A stretch of 64,000 bases of DNA from Orientallactaga sibirica (lineage: Eukaryota > Chordata > Mammalia > Rodentia > Dipodidae), in NCBI GenBank assembly GCA_036365145.1, contig JAEOAD010002621.1:1-64000 (forward strand). The letters are read 5' to 3'. Below are positions 22,753-33,521 of this stretch, piece by piece (positions within the stretch are counted from its first letter, which is position 1; each line of letters begins with the position of its first letter). The notes under the pieces were generated by a model. The model searched no databases, was not told the DNA's origin, and saw only the letters and a program-made list of their open reading frames with translations. The position numbers were made by a program, and so were the translations under genes.

Positions 22753-25108
22753 GTTGAGTGCAGCAAGTTCAAACTTTCCTTGTTAATGTAATCTGAAAAG
22801 ATGCACAACTTAGTAGATTGGCCTCATTTCTAAAGTCGTTGGTTTAGAAAACAAACATCTTCATTACCGAACACTGTACTATGTGAAATGAGCTAGTTCG
22901 ATTCTAGGAATCACTTGCTTTCCTACGAAGAAGGTTGAGTGCAGCAAGTTCAAACTTTCCTACTTTGTGTAATCTAACAAGATGTACAAGTTAGTGGATT
23001 CGCCTCATTTCTAAAGTAGTTTCTTTAGAAAAGAAACATCTTCAGTACCCTAACACTGTACTGTGTGAAATAAGTTAATTTCGCTTCTAGAAATCATTTT
23101 AATTTCTACGAAGAAGGTTGAGTGCAGCAAGTTCAAACTTTCCTTGTTAATGTAATCTCAAAAGATGGCCAAGTTAGAAGATTCGCCTCATTTGTAAAGT
23201 ACTTTGTTGAGAAAACAAACATCTTCATTGCCGAACATTGTACTGTGTGAAATAAGCTCATTTGGTTCTAGGAATCAGTTGCTTTACTACAAAGAAGGTT
23301 GAGTGCAGCAAGTTCAAACTTTCCTTGTTAATGTAATCTAAAAAGATGGCCAAATTTGTAGATTCGCCTCATTTGTAAAGTAGTTTGTTGAAAAAACAAA
23401 CATCTTCATTGCCGAACATTGTACTGTGTGAAATAAGCTCATTCGGTTCTAGGAATCAGTTGCTTTCCTACAAAAAAGGTTGAGTGCAGCAAGTTCAAAC
23501 TTTCCTTGTTAATGTAATCTGAAAAGATGCACAACTTAGTAGATTGGCCTCATTTCTAAAGTAGTTTGTTTAGAAAAGAAACATCTTCATTACCGAACAC
23601 TGTATTATGGGAAATGAGCTAGTTCGATTCTAGGAATCACTTGCTTTCCTACGAAGAAGGTTGAGTGCAGCAAGTTCAAACTTTCCTTGTTAATGTAATC
23701 TCAAAAGATGCACAAGTTAGTACATTTTCCTCATTTCTAAAGTAGTTTCTTTAGAAAAGAAACATCTTCAGTCCCGAACACTGTACTGTGTGAAATAAGC
23801 TCATTCGGTTCTAGGAATCAGTTGCTTTCCTACCAAGAAGGTTGAGTGCAGCAAGTTCAAACTTTCCTTGTTAATGTAATCTTAAAAGATGCACAAGTTA
23901 GTGGATTCGCCTTATTTGTAAAGTAGTTTGTTTAGAAAACAAACATCTTCATTACCGAACACTGTGTTATGTGAAATGAGCTAGTTCGATTCTAGGAATC
24001 ACTTGCTTTCCTACAAAGAAGGTTGAGTGCAGCAAGTTCAAACTTTCCTAGTTTGTGTAATCTAACAAGATGTACAAGTTAGTGGATTCGCCTCATTTCT
24101 AAAGTAGTTTCTTTAGAAAAGAAACATCTTCAGTACCGAACACTGTACTGTGTGAAATAAGTTAATTCGCTTCTAGTAATCAGTTTAATTTCTACCAAGA
24201 AGGTTGAGTGCAGGAAGTTCAAACATTCTCTGTTAATGTAATCTCAAAAGATGGCCAAGTTACAACATTCGCCTCATTGGTAAAGTACTTTGTTGAGAAA
24301 ACAAACATCTTCATTGCCGAACATTGTACTGTGTGAAATAAGCTCATTCGGTTCTAGGAATCAGTTGCTTTCCTACAAAGAAGGTTGAGTGCAGCAAGTT
24401 CAAACTTTCCTTGTTAATGTAATCTAAAAAAGATGGCCAAGTTACTAGATTCGCCTCATTTGTAAAAGTAGTTTTTTTGAAAAACAAACATCTTCATTGC
24501 CGAACATTGTACTGTGTGAAATAAGCTCATTCGGTTTTAGGAATCAGTTGCTTCCTACACAGAAGGTTGAGTGCAGCAAGTTCAAACTTTCCTTGTTAAT
24601 GTAATCTGAAAAGATGCACAAGTTAGTAGATTTGCCTCATTTCTAAAGTAGTTTGTTTAGAAAACAAAGATCTTCTTTACCAAACACTGTACTATGTGAA
24701 ATGAGCTAGTTCGATTCTAGGAATCACTTAATTTCCTACGAAGAAGGTTGAGTGCAGCAATTTCAAACTTTCTTACTTTGTGTAATCTAACAAGATGTAC
24801 AAGTTAGTGGATTCGCCTCATTTCTAAAGTAGTTTCTTTAGAAAAGAAACATCTTCAGTACCCAACACTGTACTGGGTGAAATAAGTTAATTCGCTTCTA
24901 GGAATCAGTTTAATTTCTAAGAAGAAGGTTGAGTGCAGCAAGTTCAAACTTTCCTTGCTAATGTAATCTCAAAAGATGGCCAAGTTAGAACATTCGCCTC
25001 ATTTGTAAAGTACTTTGTTGAGAAAACAAACATCTTCATTGCTGAACATTGTACTGTGTGAAATAAGCTCATTCGGTTCTAGGAATCAGTTGCTTTCCTA
25101 CAAAGAAG
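22753..25108. repeat. 13-monomer higher-order repeat, copy 2
   Basis: Same class order as copy 1, displaced by about 7216 bp. It has 'cgttggttta' at 22837, 'ggccaaatttgtag' near 23346, 'tattatggg', 'gcaggaagttcaaacattc', 'aaagatcttcttt', 'caatttcaaactttctt' and 'acccaacactgtactgggtg' at 24860. Differences include small indels in homopolymers ('gtttttttgaaaaac' near 24470) and loss of the 'gcctgatttcc' variant, which copies 1 and 3 keep. Confidence 0.85.
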
Positions 25109-27471
25109 TTTGAGTGCAGCAAGTTTAAACTTTCCTTGTTAATGTAATCTGAAAAGATGCACAACTTAGTAGATTGGCCTCATTTCTAAAGTAGTTTGTT
25201 TAGAAAACAAACATCTTCATTACCGAACACTGTACTATGTGAAATGAGCTAGTTCGATTCTAGGAATCACTTGCTTTCCTACGAAGAAGGTTGAGTGCAG
25301 CAAGTTCAAACTTTCCTACTTTGTGTAATGTAACAAGATGTACAAGTTAGTGGATTCGCCTCATTTCTAAAGTAGTTTCTTTAGAAAAGAAACATCTTCA
25401 GTACCGAACACTGTACTGTGTGAAATAAGTTAATTCGCTTCTAGGAATCAGTTTAATTTCTACGAAGAAGGTTGAGTGCAGCAAGTTCAAACTTTCCTTG
25501 TTAATGTAATCTCAAAAGATGGCCAAGTTAGAAGATTTGCCTCATTTGTAAAGTACTTTGTTGAGAAAACAAACATCTTCATTGCCGAACATTGTACTGT
25601 GTGAAATAAGCTCATTTGGTTCTAGGAATCAGTTGCTTTCCTACAAAGAAGGTTGAGTGCAGCAAGTTCAAACTTTCCTTGTTAATGTAATCGGAAAAGA
25701 TGCCAAATTAGTAGATTGGCCTCATTTGTAAAGTAGTTTGTTTAGAAAACAAACATCTTCATTGCCGAACATTGTACTGTGTGAAATAAGCTCATTCGGT
25801 TCTAGGAATCAGTTGCTTTCCTACAAAAAAGGTTGAGTGCAGCAAGTTCAAACTTTCCTTGTTAATGTAATCTGAAAAGATGCACAACTTAGTAGATTGG
25901 CCTCATTTCTAAAGTAGTTTGTTTAGAAAAGAAACATCTTCATTACCGAACACTGTATTATGTGAAATGAGCTAGTTCGATTCTAGGAATCACTTGCTTT
26001 CCTACAAAGAAGGTTGAGTGCAGCAAGTTCAAACTTTCCTTGTTAATGTAATCTGAAAAGATGCACAACTTAGTAGATTGGCCTCATTTCTAAAGTAGTT
26101 TGTTTAGAAAAGAAACATCTTCAGTACCGAACACTGTACTGTGTGAAATAAGTTAATTCGGTTCTAGGAATCAGTTGCTTTCCTACAAAGAAGGTTGAGT
26201 GCAGCAAGTTCAAACTTTCCTTGTTAATGTAATCTGAAAAGATGCACAACTTAGTAGATTGGCCTGATTTCCAAAGTAGTTTGTTTAGAAAACAAACATC
26301 TTCATTACCGAACACTGTGCTATGTGAAATGAGCTAGTTCGATTCTAGGAATCACTTGCTTTCCTACAAAGAAGGTTGAGTGCAGCAAGTTCAAACTTTC
26401 CTAGTTTGTGTAATCTAACAAGATGTACAAGTTAGTGGATTCGCCTCATTTCTAAAGTAGTTTCTTTAGAAAAGAAACATCTTCAGTACCGAACACTGTA
26501 CTGTGTGAAATAAGTTAATTCGCTTCTAGTAATCAGTTTAATTTCTACGAAGAAGGTTGAGTGCAGGAAGTTCAAACATTCCCTGTTAATGTAATCTCAA
26601 AAGATGGCCAAGTTACAACATTCGCCTCATTGGTAAAGTACTTTGTTGAGAAAACAAACATCTTCATTGCCGAACATTGTACTGTGTGAAATAAGCTCAT
26701 TCGATTCTAGGAATCAGTTGCTTTCCTACAAAGAAGGTTGAGTGCAGCAAGTTCAAACTTTCCTTGTTAATGTAATCTAAAAAGATGGCCAAGTTACTAG
26801 ATTCGCCTCATTTGTAAAGTAGTTTGTTGAGAAAACAAACATCTTCATTGCCGAACATTGTACTGTGTGAAATAAGCTCATTCGGTTTTAGGAATCAGTT
26901 GCTTTCCTACAAAGAAGGTTGAGTGCAGCAAGTTCAAACTTTCCTTGTTAATGTAATCTGAAAAGATGCACAACTTAGTAGATTTGCCTCATTTCTAAAG
27001 TAGTTTGTTTAGAAAACAAAGATCTTCTTTACCGAACACTGTACTATGTGAAATGAGCTAGTTCGATTCTAGGAATCAGCTTAATTTCCTCTGAAGAAGG
27101 TTGAGTGCAGCAATTTCAAACTTTCTTACTTTGTGTAATCTAACAAGATGTACAAGTTAGTGGATTCGCCTCATTTCTAAAGTAGTTTCTTTAGAAAAGA
27201 AACATCTTCAGTACCCAACACTGTACTGGGTGAAATAAGTTAATTCGCTTCTAGGAATCAGTTTAATTTCTACGAAGAAGGTTGAGTGCAGCAAGTTCAA
27301 ACTTTCCTTGCTAATGTAATCTCAAAAGATGGCCAAGTTAGAACATTCGCCTCATTTGTAAAGTACTTTGTTGAGAAAACAAACATCTTCATTGCCGAAC
27401 ATTGTACTGTGTGAAATAAGCTCATTCGGTTCTAGGAATCAGTTGCTTTCCTACAAAGAAGGTTGAGTGCA
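25109..27471. repeat. 13-monomer higher-order repeat, copy 3 (tandem to copy 2)
   Basis: Follows copy 2 directly with the same class order, about 9571 bp from copy 1 and 2356 bp from copy 2. It has 'gcctgatttcc' at 26262, 'gcaggaagttcaaacattcc' near 26565, 'aaagatcttcttt' near 27018, 'caatttcaaactttctt' near 27112 and 'acccaacactgtactgggtg' at 27213. After 27471 the order breaks: a class C monomer with the same 'acccaacactg' variant (27575) follows, then C/A/A'/B/C/A, with that variant again at 28301. This indicates unequal exchange out of register. Confidence 0.83.
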
Positions 27472-29091
27472 GCAAGTTCAAACTTTCCTACTTTGTGTAA
27501 TCTAACAAGATGTACAAGTTAGTGGATTCGCCTCATTTCTAAAGTAGTTTCTTTAGAAAAGAAACATCTTCAGTACCCAACACTGTACTGGGTGAAATAA
27601 GTTAATTCGCTTCTAGGAATCAGTTTAATTTCTACGAAGAAGGTTGAGTGCAGCAAGTTCAAACGTTCCCTGTTAATGTAATCTCAAAAGATGGCCAAGT
27701 TACAACATTCGCCTCATTGGTAAAGTACTTTGTTGAGAAAACAAACATCTTCATTGCCGAACATTGTACTGTGTGAAATAAGCTCATTCGATTCTAGGAA
27801 TCAGTTGCTTTCCTACAAAGAAGGTTGAGTGCAGCAAGTTCAAACTTTCCTTGTTAATGTAATCTAAAAAGATGGCCAAGTTACTAGATTCGCCTCATTT
27901 GTAAAGTAGTTTGTTGAGAAAACAAACATCTTCATTGCCGAACATTGTACTGTGTGAAATAAGCTCATTCGGTTTTTAGGAATCAGTTGCTTTCCTACAA
28001 AGAAGGTTGAGTGCAGCAAGTTCAAACTTTCCTTGTTAATGTAATCTGAAAAAGATGCACAACTTAGTAGATTGGCCTCATTTCTAAAGTAGTTTGTTTA
28101 GAAAACAAAGATCTTCATTACCGAACACTGTACTATGTGAAATGAGCTAGTTCGATTCTAGGAATCACTTGCTTTCTACTGAAGAAGGTTGAGTGCAGCA
28201 AGTTCAAACTTTCCTACTTTGTGTAATCTAACAAGATGTACAAGTTAGTGGATTCGCCTCATTTCTAAAGTAGTTTCTTTAGAAAAGAAACATCTTCAGT
28301 ACCCAACACTGTACTGGGTGAAATAAGTTAATTCTTCTAGGAATCAGTTTAATTTCTACGAAGAAGGTTGAGTGCAGCAAGTTCAAACTTTCCTTGTTAA
28401 TGTAATCTCAAAAGATGGCCAAGTTAGAACATTCGCCTCATTTGTAAAGTACTTTGTTGAGAAAACAAACATCTTCATTGCCGAACATTGTACTGTGTGA
28501 AATAAGCTCATTCGGTTCTAGGAATCAGTTGCTTTCCTACAAAGAAGGTTGAGTGCAGCAAGTTTAAACTTTCCTTGTTAATGTAATCTGAAAAGATGCA
28601 CAACTTAGTAGATTGGCCTCATTTCTAAAGTAGTTTGTTTAGAAAACAAACATCTTCATTACCGAACACTGTACTATGTGAAATGAGCTAGTTCGATTCT
28701 AGGAATCACTTGCTTTCCTACGAAGAAGGTTGAGTGCAGCAAGTTCAAACTTTCCTACTTTGTGTAATCTAACAAGATGTACAAGTTAGTGGATTCGCCT
28801 CATTTCTAAAGTAGTTTCTTTAGAAAAGAAACATCTTCAGTACCGAACACTGTACTGTGTGAAATAAGTTAATTCACTTCTAGGAATCAGTTTAATTTCT
28901 ACGAAGAAGGTTGAGTGCAGCAAGTTCAAACTTTCCTTGTTAATGTAATCTCAAAAGATGGCCAAGTTAGAAGATTTGCCTCATTTGTAAAGTACTTTGT
29001 TGAGAAAACAAACATCTTCATTGCCTGAACATTGTACTGTGTGAAATAAGCTCATTTGGTTCTAGGAATCAGTTGCTTTCCTACAAAGAAG

Positions 29092-29297
29092 GTTGAGTGC
29101 AGCAAGTTCAAACTTTCCTTGTTAATGTAATCACAAAAAGATGGCCAAGTTTGTTAGAGAAAGAAACATTTCATTACCTGAACACTCATTTGTAAAGTAC
29201 TTTGTTGAGAAAACAAACATCTTTCATTTGCCGAACATTGTACTGTGTGAAATAAGCTCATTCGGTTCTAGGAATCAGTTGCTTTCCTACAAAGAAG
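29092..29297. repeat. Expanded satellite monomer (206 bp)
   Basis: The landmark-to-landmark distance is 206 bp, about 25 bp too long. After 'gatggccaagttt' comes 'gttagagaaagaaac', 'atttcattacctgaacac', and then the monomer starts its middle again at 'catttgtaaagtac'. The inserted piece resembles the dyad and 'cattaccgaacactg' region of another monomer, as expected from template switching or slippage. Confidence 0.78.
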
Positions 29298-32029
29298 GTT
29301 GAGTGCAGCAAGTTTAAACTTTCCTTGTTAATGTAATCTGAAAAGATGCACAACTTAGTAGATTGGCCTCATTTCTAAAGTAGTTTGTTTAGAAAACAAA
29401 CATCTTCATTACCGAACACTGTACTATGTGAAATGAGCTAGTTCGATTATAGGAATCACTTGCTTTCCTACAAAGAAGGTTGAGTGCAGCAAGTTCAAAC
29501 TTTCCTGTTTGTGTAATCTAACAAGATGTACAAGTTAGTGGATTGGCCTCATTTCTAAAGTAGTTTCTTTAGAAAAGAAACATCTTCAGTACCAAACACT
29601 GTACTGTGTGAAATAAGTTAATTCGCTTCTAGGAATCAGTTTAATTTCTACGAAGAAGGTTGAGTGCAGCAAGTTCAAACTTTCCTTGTTAATGTAATCT
29701 CAAAAGATGGCCAAGTTACAAGATTCGCCTCATTTGTAAAGTACTTTGTTGAGAAAACAAACATCTTCATTGCCGAACATTGTACTGTGTGAAATAAGCT
29801 CATTCGGTTCTAGGAATCAGTTGCTTTCCTACAAAGAAGGTTGAGTGCAGCAAGTTCAAACTTTCCTTGTTAATGTAATCTAAAAAGATGGCCAAGTTAG
29901 TAGATTCGCCTCATTTGTAAAGTAGTTTGTTGAAAAAACAAACATCTTCATTGCCGAACATTGTACTGTGTGAAATAAGCTCATTCGGTTCTAGGAATCA
30001 GTTGCTTTCCTACAAAGAAGGTTGAGTGCAGCAAGTTCAAACTTTCCTTGTTAATGTAATCTCAAAAGATGGCCAAGTTAGAAGATTCGCCTCATTTGTA
30101 AAGTACTTTGTTGAGAAAACAAACATCTTCATTGCCGAACATTGTACTGTGTGAAATAAGCTCATTCGGTTCTAGGAATCAGTTGCTTTCCTACAAAGAA
30201 GTTTGAGTGCAGCAAGTTTAAACTTTCCTTGTTAATGTAATCTGAAAAGATGCACAACTTAGTAGATTGGCCTCATTTCTAAAGTAGTTTGTTTAGAAAA
30301 CAAACATCTTCATTACCGAACACTGTACTATGTGAAATGAGCTAGTTCGATTCTAGGAATCATTTGCTTTCCTACGAAGAAGGTTGAGTGCAGCAAGTTC
30401 AAACTTTCCTACTTTGTGTAATCTAACAAGATGTACAAGTTAGTGGATTCGCCTCATTTCTAAAGTAGTTTCTTTAGAAAAGAAACATCTTCAGTACCGA
30501 ACACTGTACTGTGTGAAATAAGTTAATTCGCTTCTAGGAATCAGTTTAATTTCTACGAAGAAGGTTGAGTGCAGCAAGTTCAAACTTTCTACTTTGTTAA
30601 TGTAATCTAACAAGATGTACAAGTTAGTGGATTCGCCTCATTTCTAAAGTAGTTTCTTTAGAAAACAAACATCTTCAGTTACGAACACTGTACTGTGTCA
30701 AATAAGTTAATTTCCTTCTAGGAATCAGTTTAATTTCTACAAAGAAGGTTGAGTGCAGCAAGTTCAAACATTTCCTTGTTAATGTAATCTCAAAAGATGG
30801 CCAAGTTAGTAGATTCGCCTCATTTGTAAAGTAGTTTGTTGAGAAAAAAACATATTCATTGCGAACATTGTACTGTGTGAAATAAGCTCATTCGGTTCTA
30901 GGAATCAGTTGCTTTCCTACAAAGAAGGTTGAGTGTAGCAAGTTCAAACTTTCCTTGTTAATGTAATCTGAAAAGATGCACAACGTAGTAGATTGGCCTC
31001 ATTTCTAAAGTAGTTTCTTTAGAAAACAAACATCTTCAGTACCGAACACTGTACTGTGTGAAATAAGTTATTCACTTCTAGGAATCAGTTTAATTTCTAC
31101 GAAGAAGGTTGAGTGCAGCAAGTTCAAACTTTCCTTGTTAATGTAATCTGAAAAGATGCACAACGTAGTAGATTGGCCTCATTTCTAAAGTAGTTTCTTT
31201 AGAAAAGAAAAATCTTCAGTACCTAACACTGTACTGTGTCAAATAAGTTAATTCTCTTCTAGGAATCAGTTTAATTTCTACGAAGAAGGTTGAGTGCAGC
31301 AACTTCAAACTTTCCTTGTTAATGTAATCTCAAAAGATGGCCAAGTTAGAACATTCGCCTCATTTGTAAAGTACTTTGTTGAGAAAACAAACATCTTCAT
31401 TGCCGAACATTGTACTGTGTGAAACAAGCTCATTCGGTTCTAGGAATCAGTTGCTTTCCTACAAAGAAGGTTGAGTGCAGCAAGTTCAAACTTTCCTTGT
31501 TAATGTAATCTAAAAAGATGGCCAAGTTAGTAGATTCGCCTCATTTGTAAAGTAGTTTGTTGAGAAAACAATCATCTTCATTGCTGAACATTGTACTGTG
31601 TGAAATAAGCTCATTCGGTTCTAGGAATCAGTTGCTTTCCTACAAAGAAGGTTGAGTGCAGCAAGTTCAAACTTTCCTTGTTAATGTAATCTGAAAAGAT
31701 GCACAACTTAGTAGATTGGCCTCATTTCTAAAGTAGTTTGTTTAGAAAACAAACATCTTCATTACCGAACACTGTACTATGTGAAATGAGCTAGTTCGAT
31801 TCTAGGAATCACTTGCTTTCCTACGAAGAAGGTTGAGTGCAGCAAGTTCAACTTTTCCTACTTTGTGTAATCTAACAAGATGTACAAGTTAGTAGATTCG
31901 CCTCATTTCTAAAGTAGTTTCTTTAGAAAAGAAACATCTTCAGTACCGAACACTGTACTGTGTGAAATAAGTTAATTTGCTTCTAGGAATCAGTTTAATT
32001 TCTACGAAGAAGGTTGAGTGCAGCAAGTT

Positions 32030-32040
32030 CAAACTTTCCT
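32030..32040. other. Target-site duplication, copy adjoining L1 3' end
   Basis: CAAACTTTCCT (32030-32040; possibly plus the T at 32041) directly precedes the T run that is the L1 poly(A) read on this strand. The same bases recur at 40514-40524 on the other side of the element, in the same phase of the satellite monomer. The first C and the final T are ambiguous because L1 also ends in C on this strand and in T. Confidence 0.88.
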
Positions 32041-32062
32041 TTTTTTTTATCAATATATATTT

Positions 32063-32068
32063 TTTATT
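32063..32068 (-). terminator. L1 polyadenylation signal AATAAA
   Basis: AATAAA on the minus strand about 15 bases upstream of the terminal A run (32048-32041). Context is AT-rich. The tail itself is only eight A, consistent with shortening after insertion. Confidence 0.75.
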
Positions 32069-33180
32069 TATATTATTCTGATTTTACATTCATAGTATTG
32101 GTTCCATTGTCCTCCTCCCCTTCCTCCCACTTTCAAAGGGGCCCTCATCAATGGGGAATGTTTATCATGCATTGTGAGTTTGCTCAAGAGTTCTGGTGGA
32201 TAGGCCCCAGTCTCTGTGCATAATGCCCCAACTTGTGACTCTAACAATCTTTCCGCCCCTCTTCCGCGAGTTTCCTGAGCCACATTGGGGTCATTTTAGT
32301 TCTGCTTCCTTGATGAGGTTTTGGGAGCCTCTGTGTCTCTGGATATCTGGCTAATGACTGGAGTTGGATGTTCTCTGTATTTATCTCCTTCAGCCTTTTC
32401 TGGTGTATTGATCGCCTTGAGCGCTGTATTTGCCCCTCCCCTGCGTTGTTCTATGGTTTCAGCTGGTGAGGTGTGGTTAGCTGATCCTCCCTTCAGGTTC
32501 ATTGTCCACCTGAAAAGAGATAAGCAAATTCTCCAACGGAGAGAGAAGTTAGTACTAGATAGAAGGGATAACCATATATGTTTTGAGGGAACTTTATATG
32601 CATTGGCTCTCTTCTAGCCTACTTTTGGTGGCCACTAGATCTTGGAGACTGAGCTCATTTTTTGTACATGGCTTTGACTTATTTCCCAGTTCCAGCAATG
32701 AGTTCCACTCCACTGAGTGGATCTATTAGCCAAATCAAGAACAGTTGGTTACCCCCATGGCTGTTTGCCACTACTGCACTTGTATGAGCATTACGTCAGA
32801 TGGTTTCCTGCTGGGTATCTTAGACTGCAAGTTGTTTGGACCAATGTCAGACATTTTCCCCAGTTGCTCATGTAGCACCCTCTGGTACTAGACTCGCTAA
32901 CTGTCTGGGGACTGACCTTCTTCCAGATTCTGGCCAGGTCTCTCTGTGTTTGGTCTTACACACGTATGCTGTCTTCGACAGTAGGGTCTTACCATTAACC
33001 TTTGGTGGGTCACCAAGTACTCTGACAGAAGTCTGTCTTTTTGGGAAACCTTGTAGGTGTTTCAGATCAACAGCTCATTGTGGAAGTTAACCCCTTGCTG
33101 GCACTGGGAGTTATAAGTCTGCACCTAGGAAGGTGAGGGAGGAAAAATATAATAAAAGAGAAAATGTAAAAGAGAAAGTG

Positions 33181-33183
<3 letters not shown>

Positions 33184-33219
<36 letters not shown>
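33184..33219. repeat. (AG)n microsatellite in L1 3' UTR
   Basis: About 18 uninterrupted AG units followed by a purine-rich tail ('aggagggagagagaagagaaag') to about 33245. On the L1 sense strand this is a CT repeat. Probably grew after or during the life of this L1 lineage. Confidence 0.95.
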
Positions 33220-33222
<3 letters not shown>

Positions 33223-33394
33223 GGAGAGAGAAGAGAAAGAGAAGCAGGACAAGATTAAAGTTGGCCTTCATCATGTTCTCTCCAGGTTCCTGTGGTTCGA
33301 GTATTCCCTCCGTAGGCCTGCTGAAGGATCACTGTTTTAGCCTGTTGTCCAGAGTAAAGGGTTTTGTATTATTTTTCCCTTTGGGTCCCAATTT

Positions 33395-33463
33395 GTATCC
33401 CCTTGTCCTCCCTCCCACCCTCTGATTCCTCCCACCATTACCCTCCCCTCCATCCCACCCTCC
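33395..33463 (-). other. L1 3' UTR G-rich (G-quadruplex-prone) tract
   Basis: On the L1 sense strand two clusters of G runs follow ORF2. One (33463-33441) reads GGAGGGTGGGATGGAGGGG then AGGG; the other (33423-33398) has GGGTGGGAGGGAGG plus a flanking GGGG. Spacing of the G runs fits intramolecular quadruplexes. A G-rich polypurine tract in this place is a recurrent feature of mammalian L1 3' UTRs. Confidence 0.75.
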
Positions 33464-33521
33464 TTCGTGTCTCGTCCTCAGAGAGTTTATTAGGTTTGGC
33501 CACATGTCACGTGGAATCCGG

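Larger units (their letters stand above)
1..32040. repeat. 181-bp satellite array, left block
   Basis: Head-to-tail tandem repeat with a period near 181 bp. The landmark GTTGAGTGCAGCAAGTTC recurs at that spacing, for example at 17890 (variant), 18071, 18252 and 18433, throughout the block and always on the plus strand, giving about 177 monomers by length. Three sequence classes (A, B, C) differ at linked positions, plus recombinant or minor types; a D' type with 'gattcacaacgtagtactttgg' is common between 3.8 and 10 kb. No transposon, gene or inversion breaks the block before 32041. Most monomers are 180-182 bp; exceptions are listed separately. The array runs off the left edge, so its boundary is unknown. 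A centromeric or pericentromeric location is inferred from size, monomer length and purity. I do not recognise the family by name. Confidence 0.97.
32049..33521 (-). other. L1 3' UTR
   Basis: About 1.47 kb between the ORF2 stop and the A tail, long for an L1. It has G-rich tracts immediately after ORF2, a dinucleotide repeat at 33184-33219, then unremarkable sequence to the AATAAA signal. The short frames on both strands (60-100 codons) show no family resemblance and no codon signal, so I do not call genes. Confidence 0.85.

Noticed and set aside
33184..33245. GA tract as a regulatory (GAGA-factor) element
   Set aside because: A simple dinucleotide repeat inside a dead L1 3' UTR; no further evidence.
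32014..33252. Several 60-100 codon frames on both strands near the L1 3' end
   Set aside because: They lie in the L1 3' UTR or cross the L1-satellite junction and show no protein-family features.
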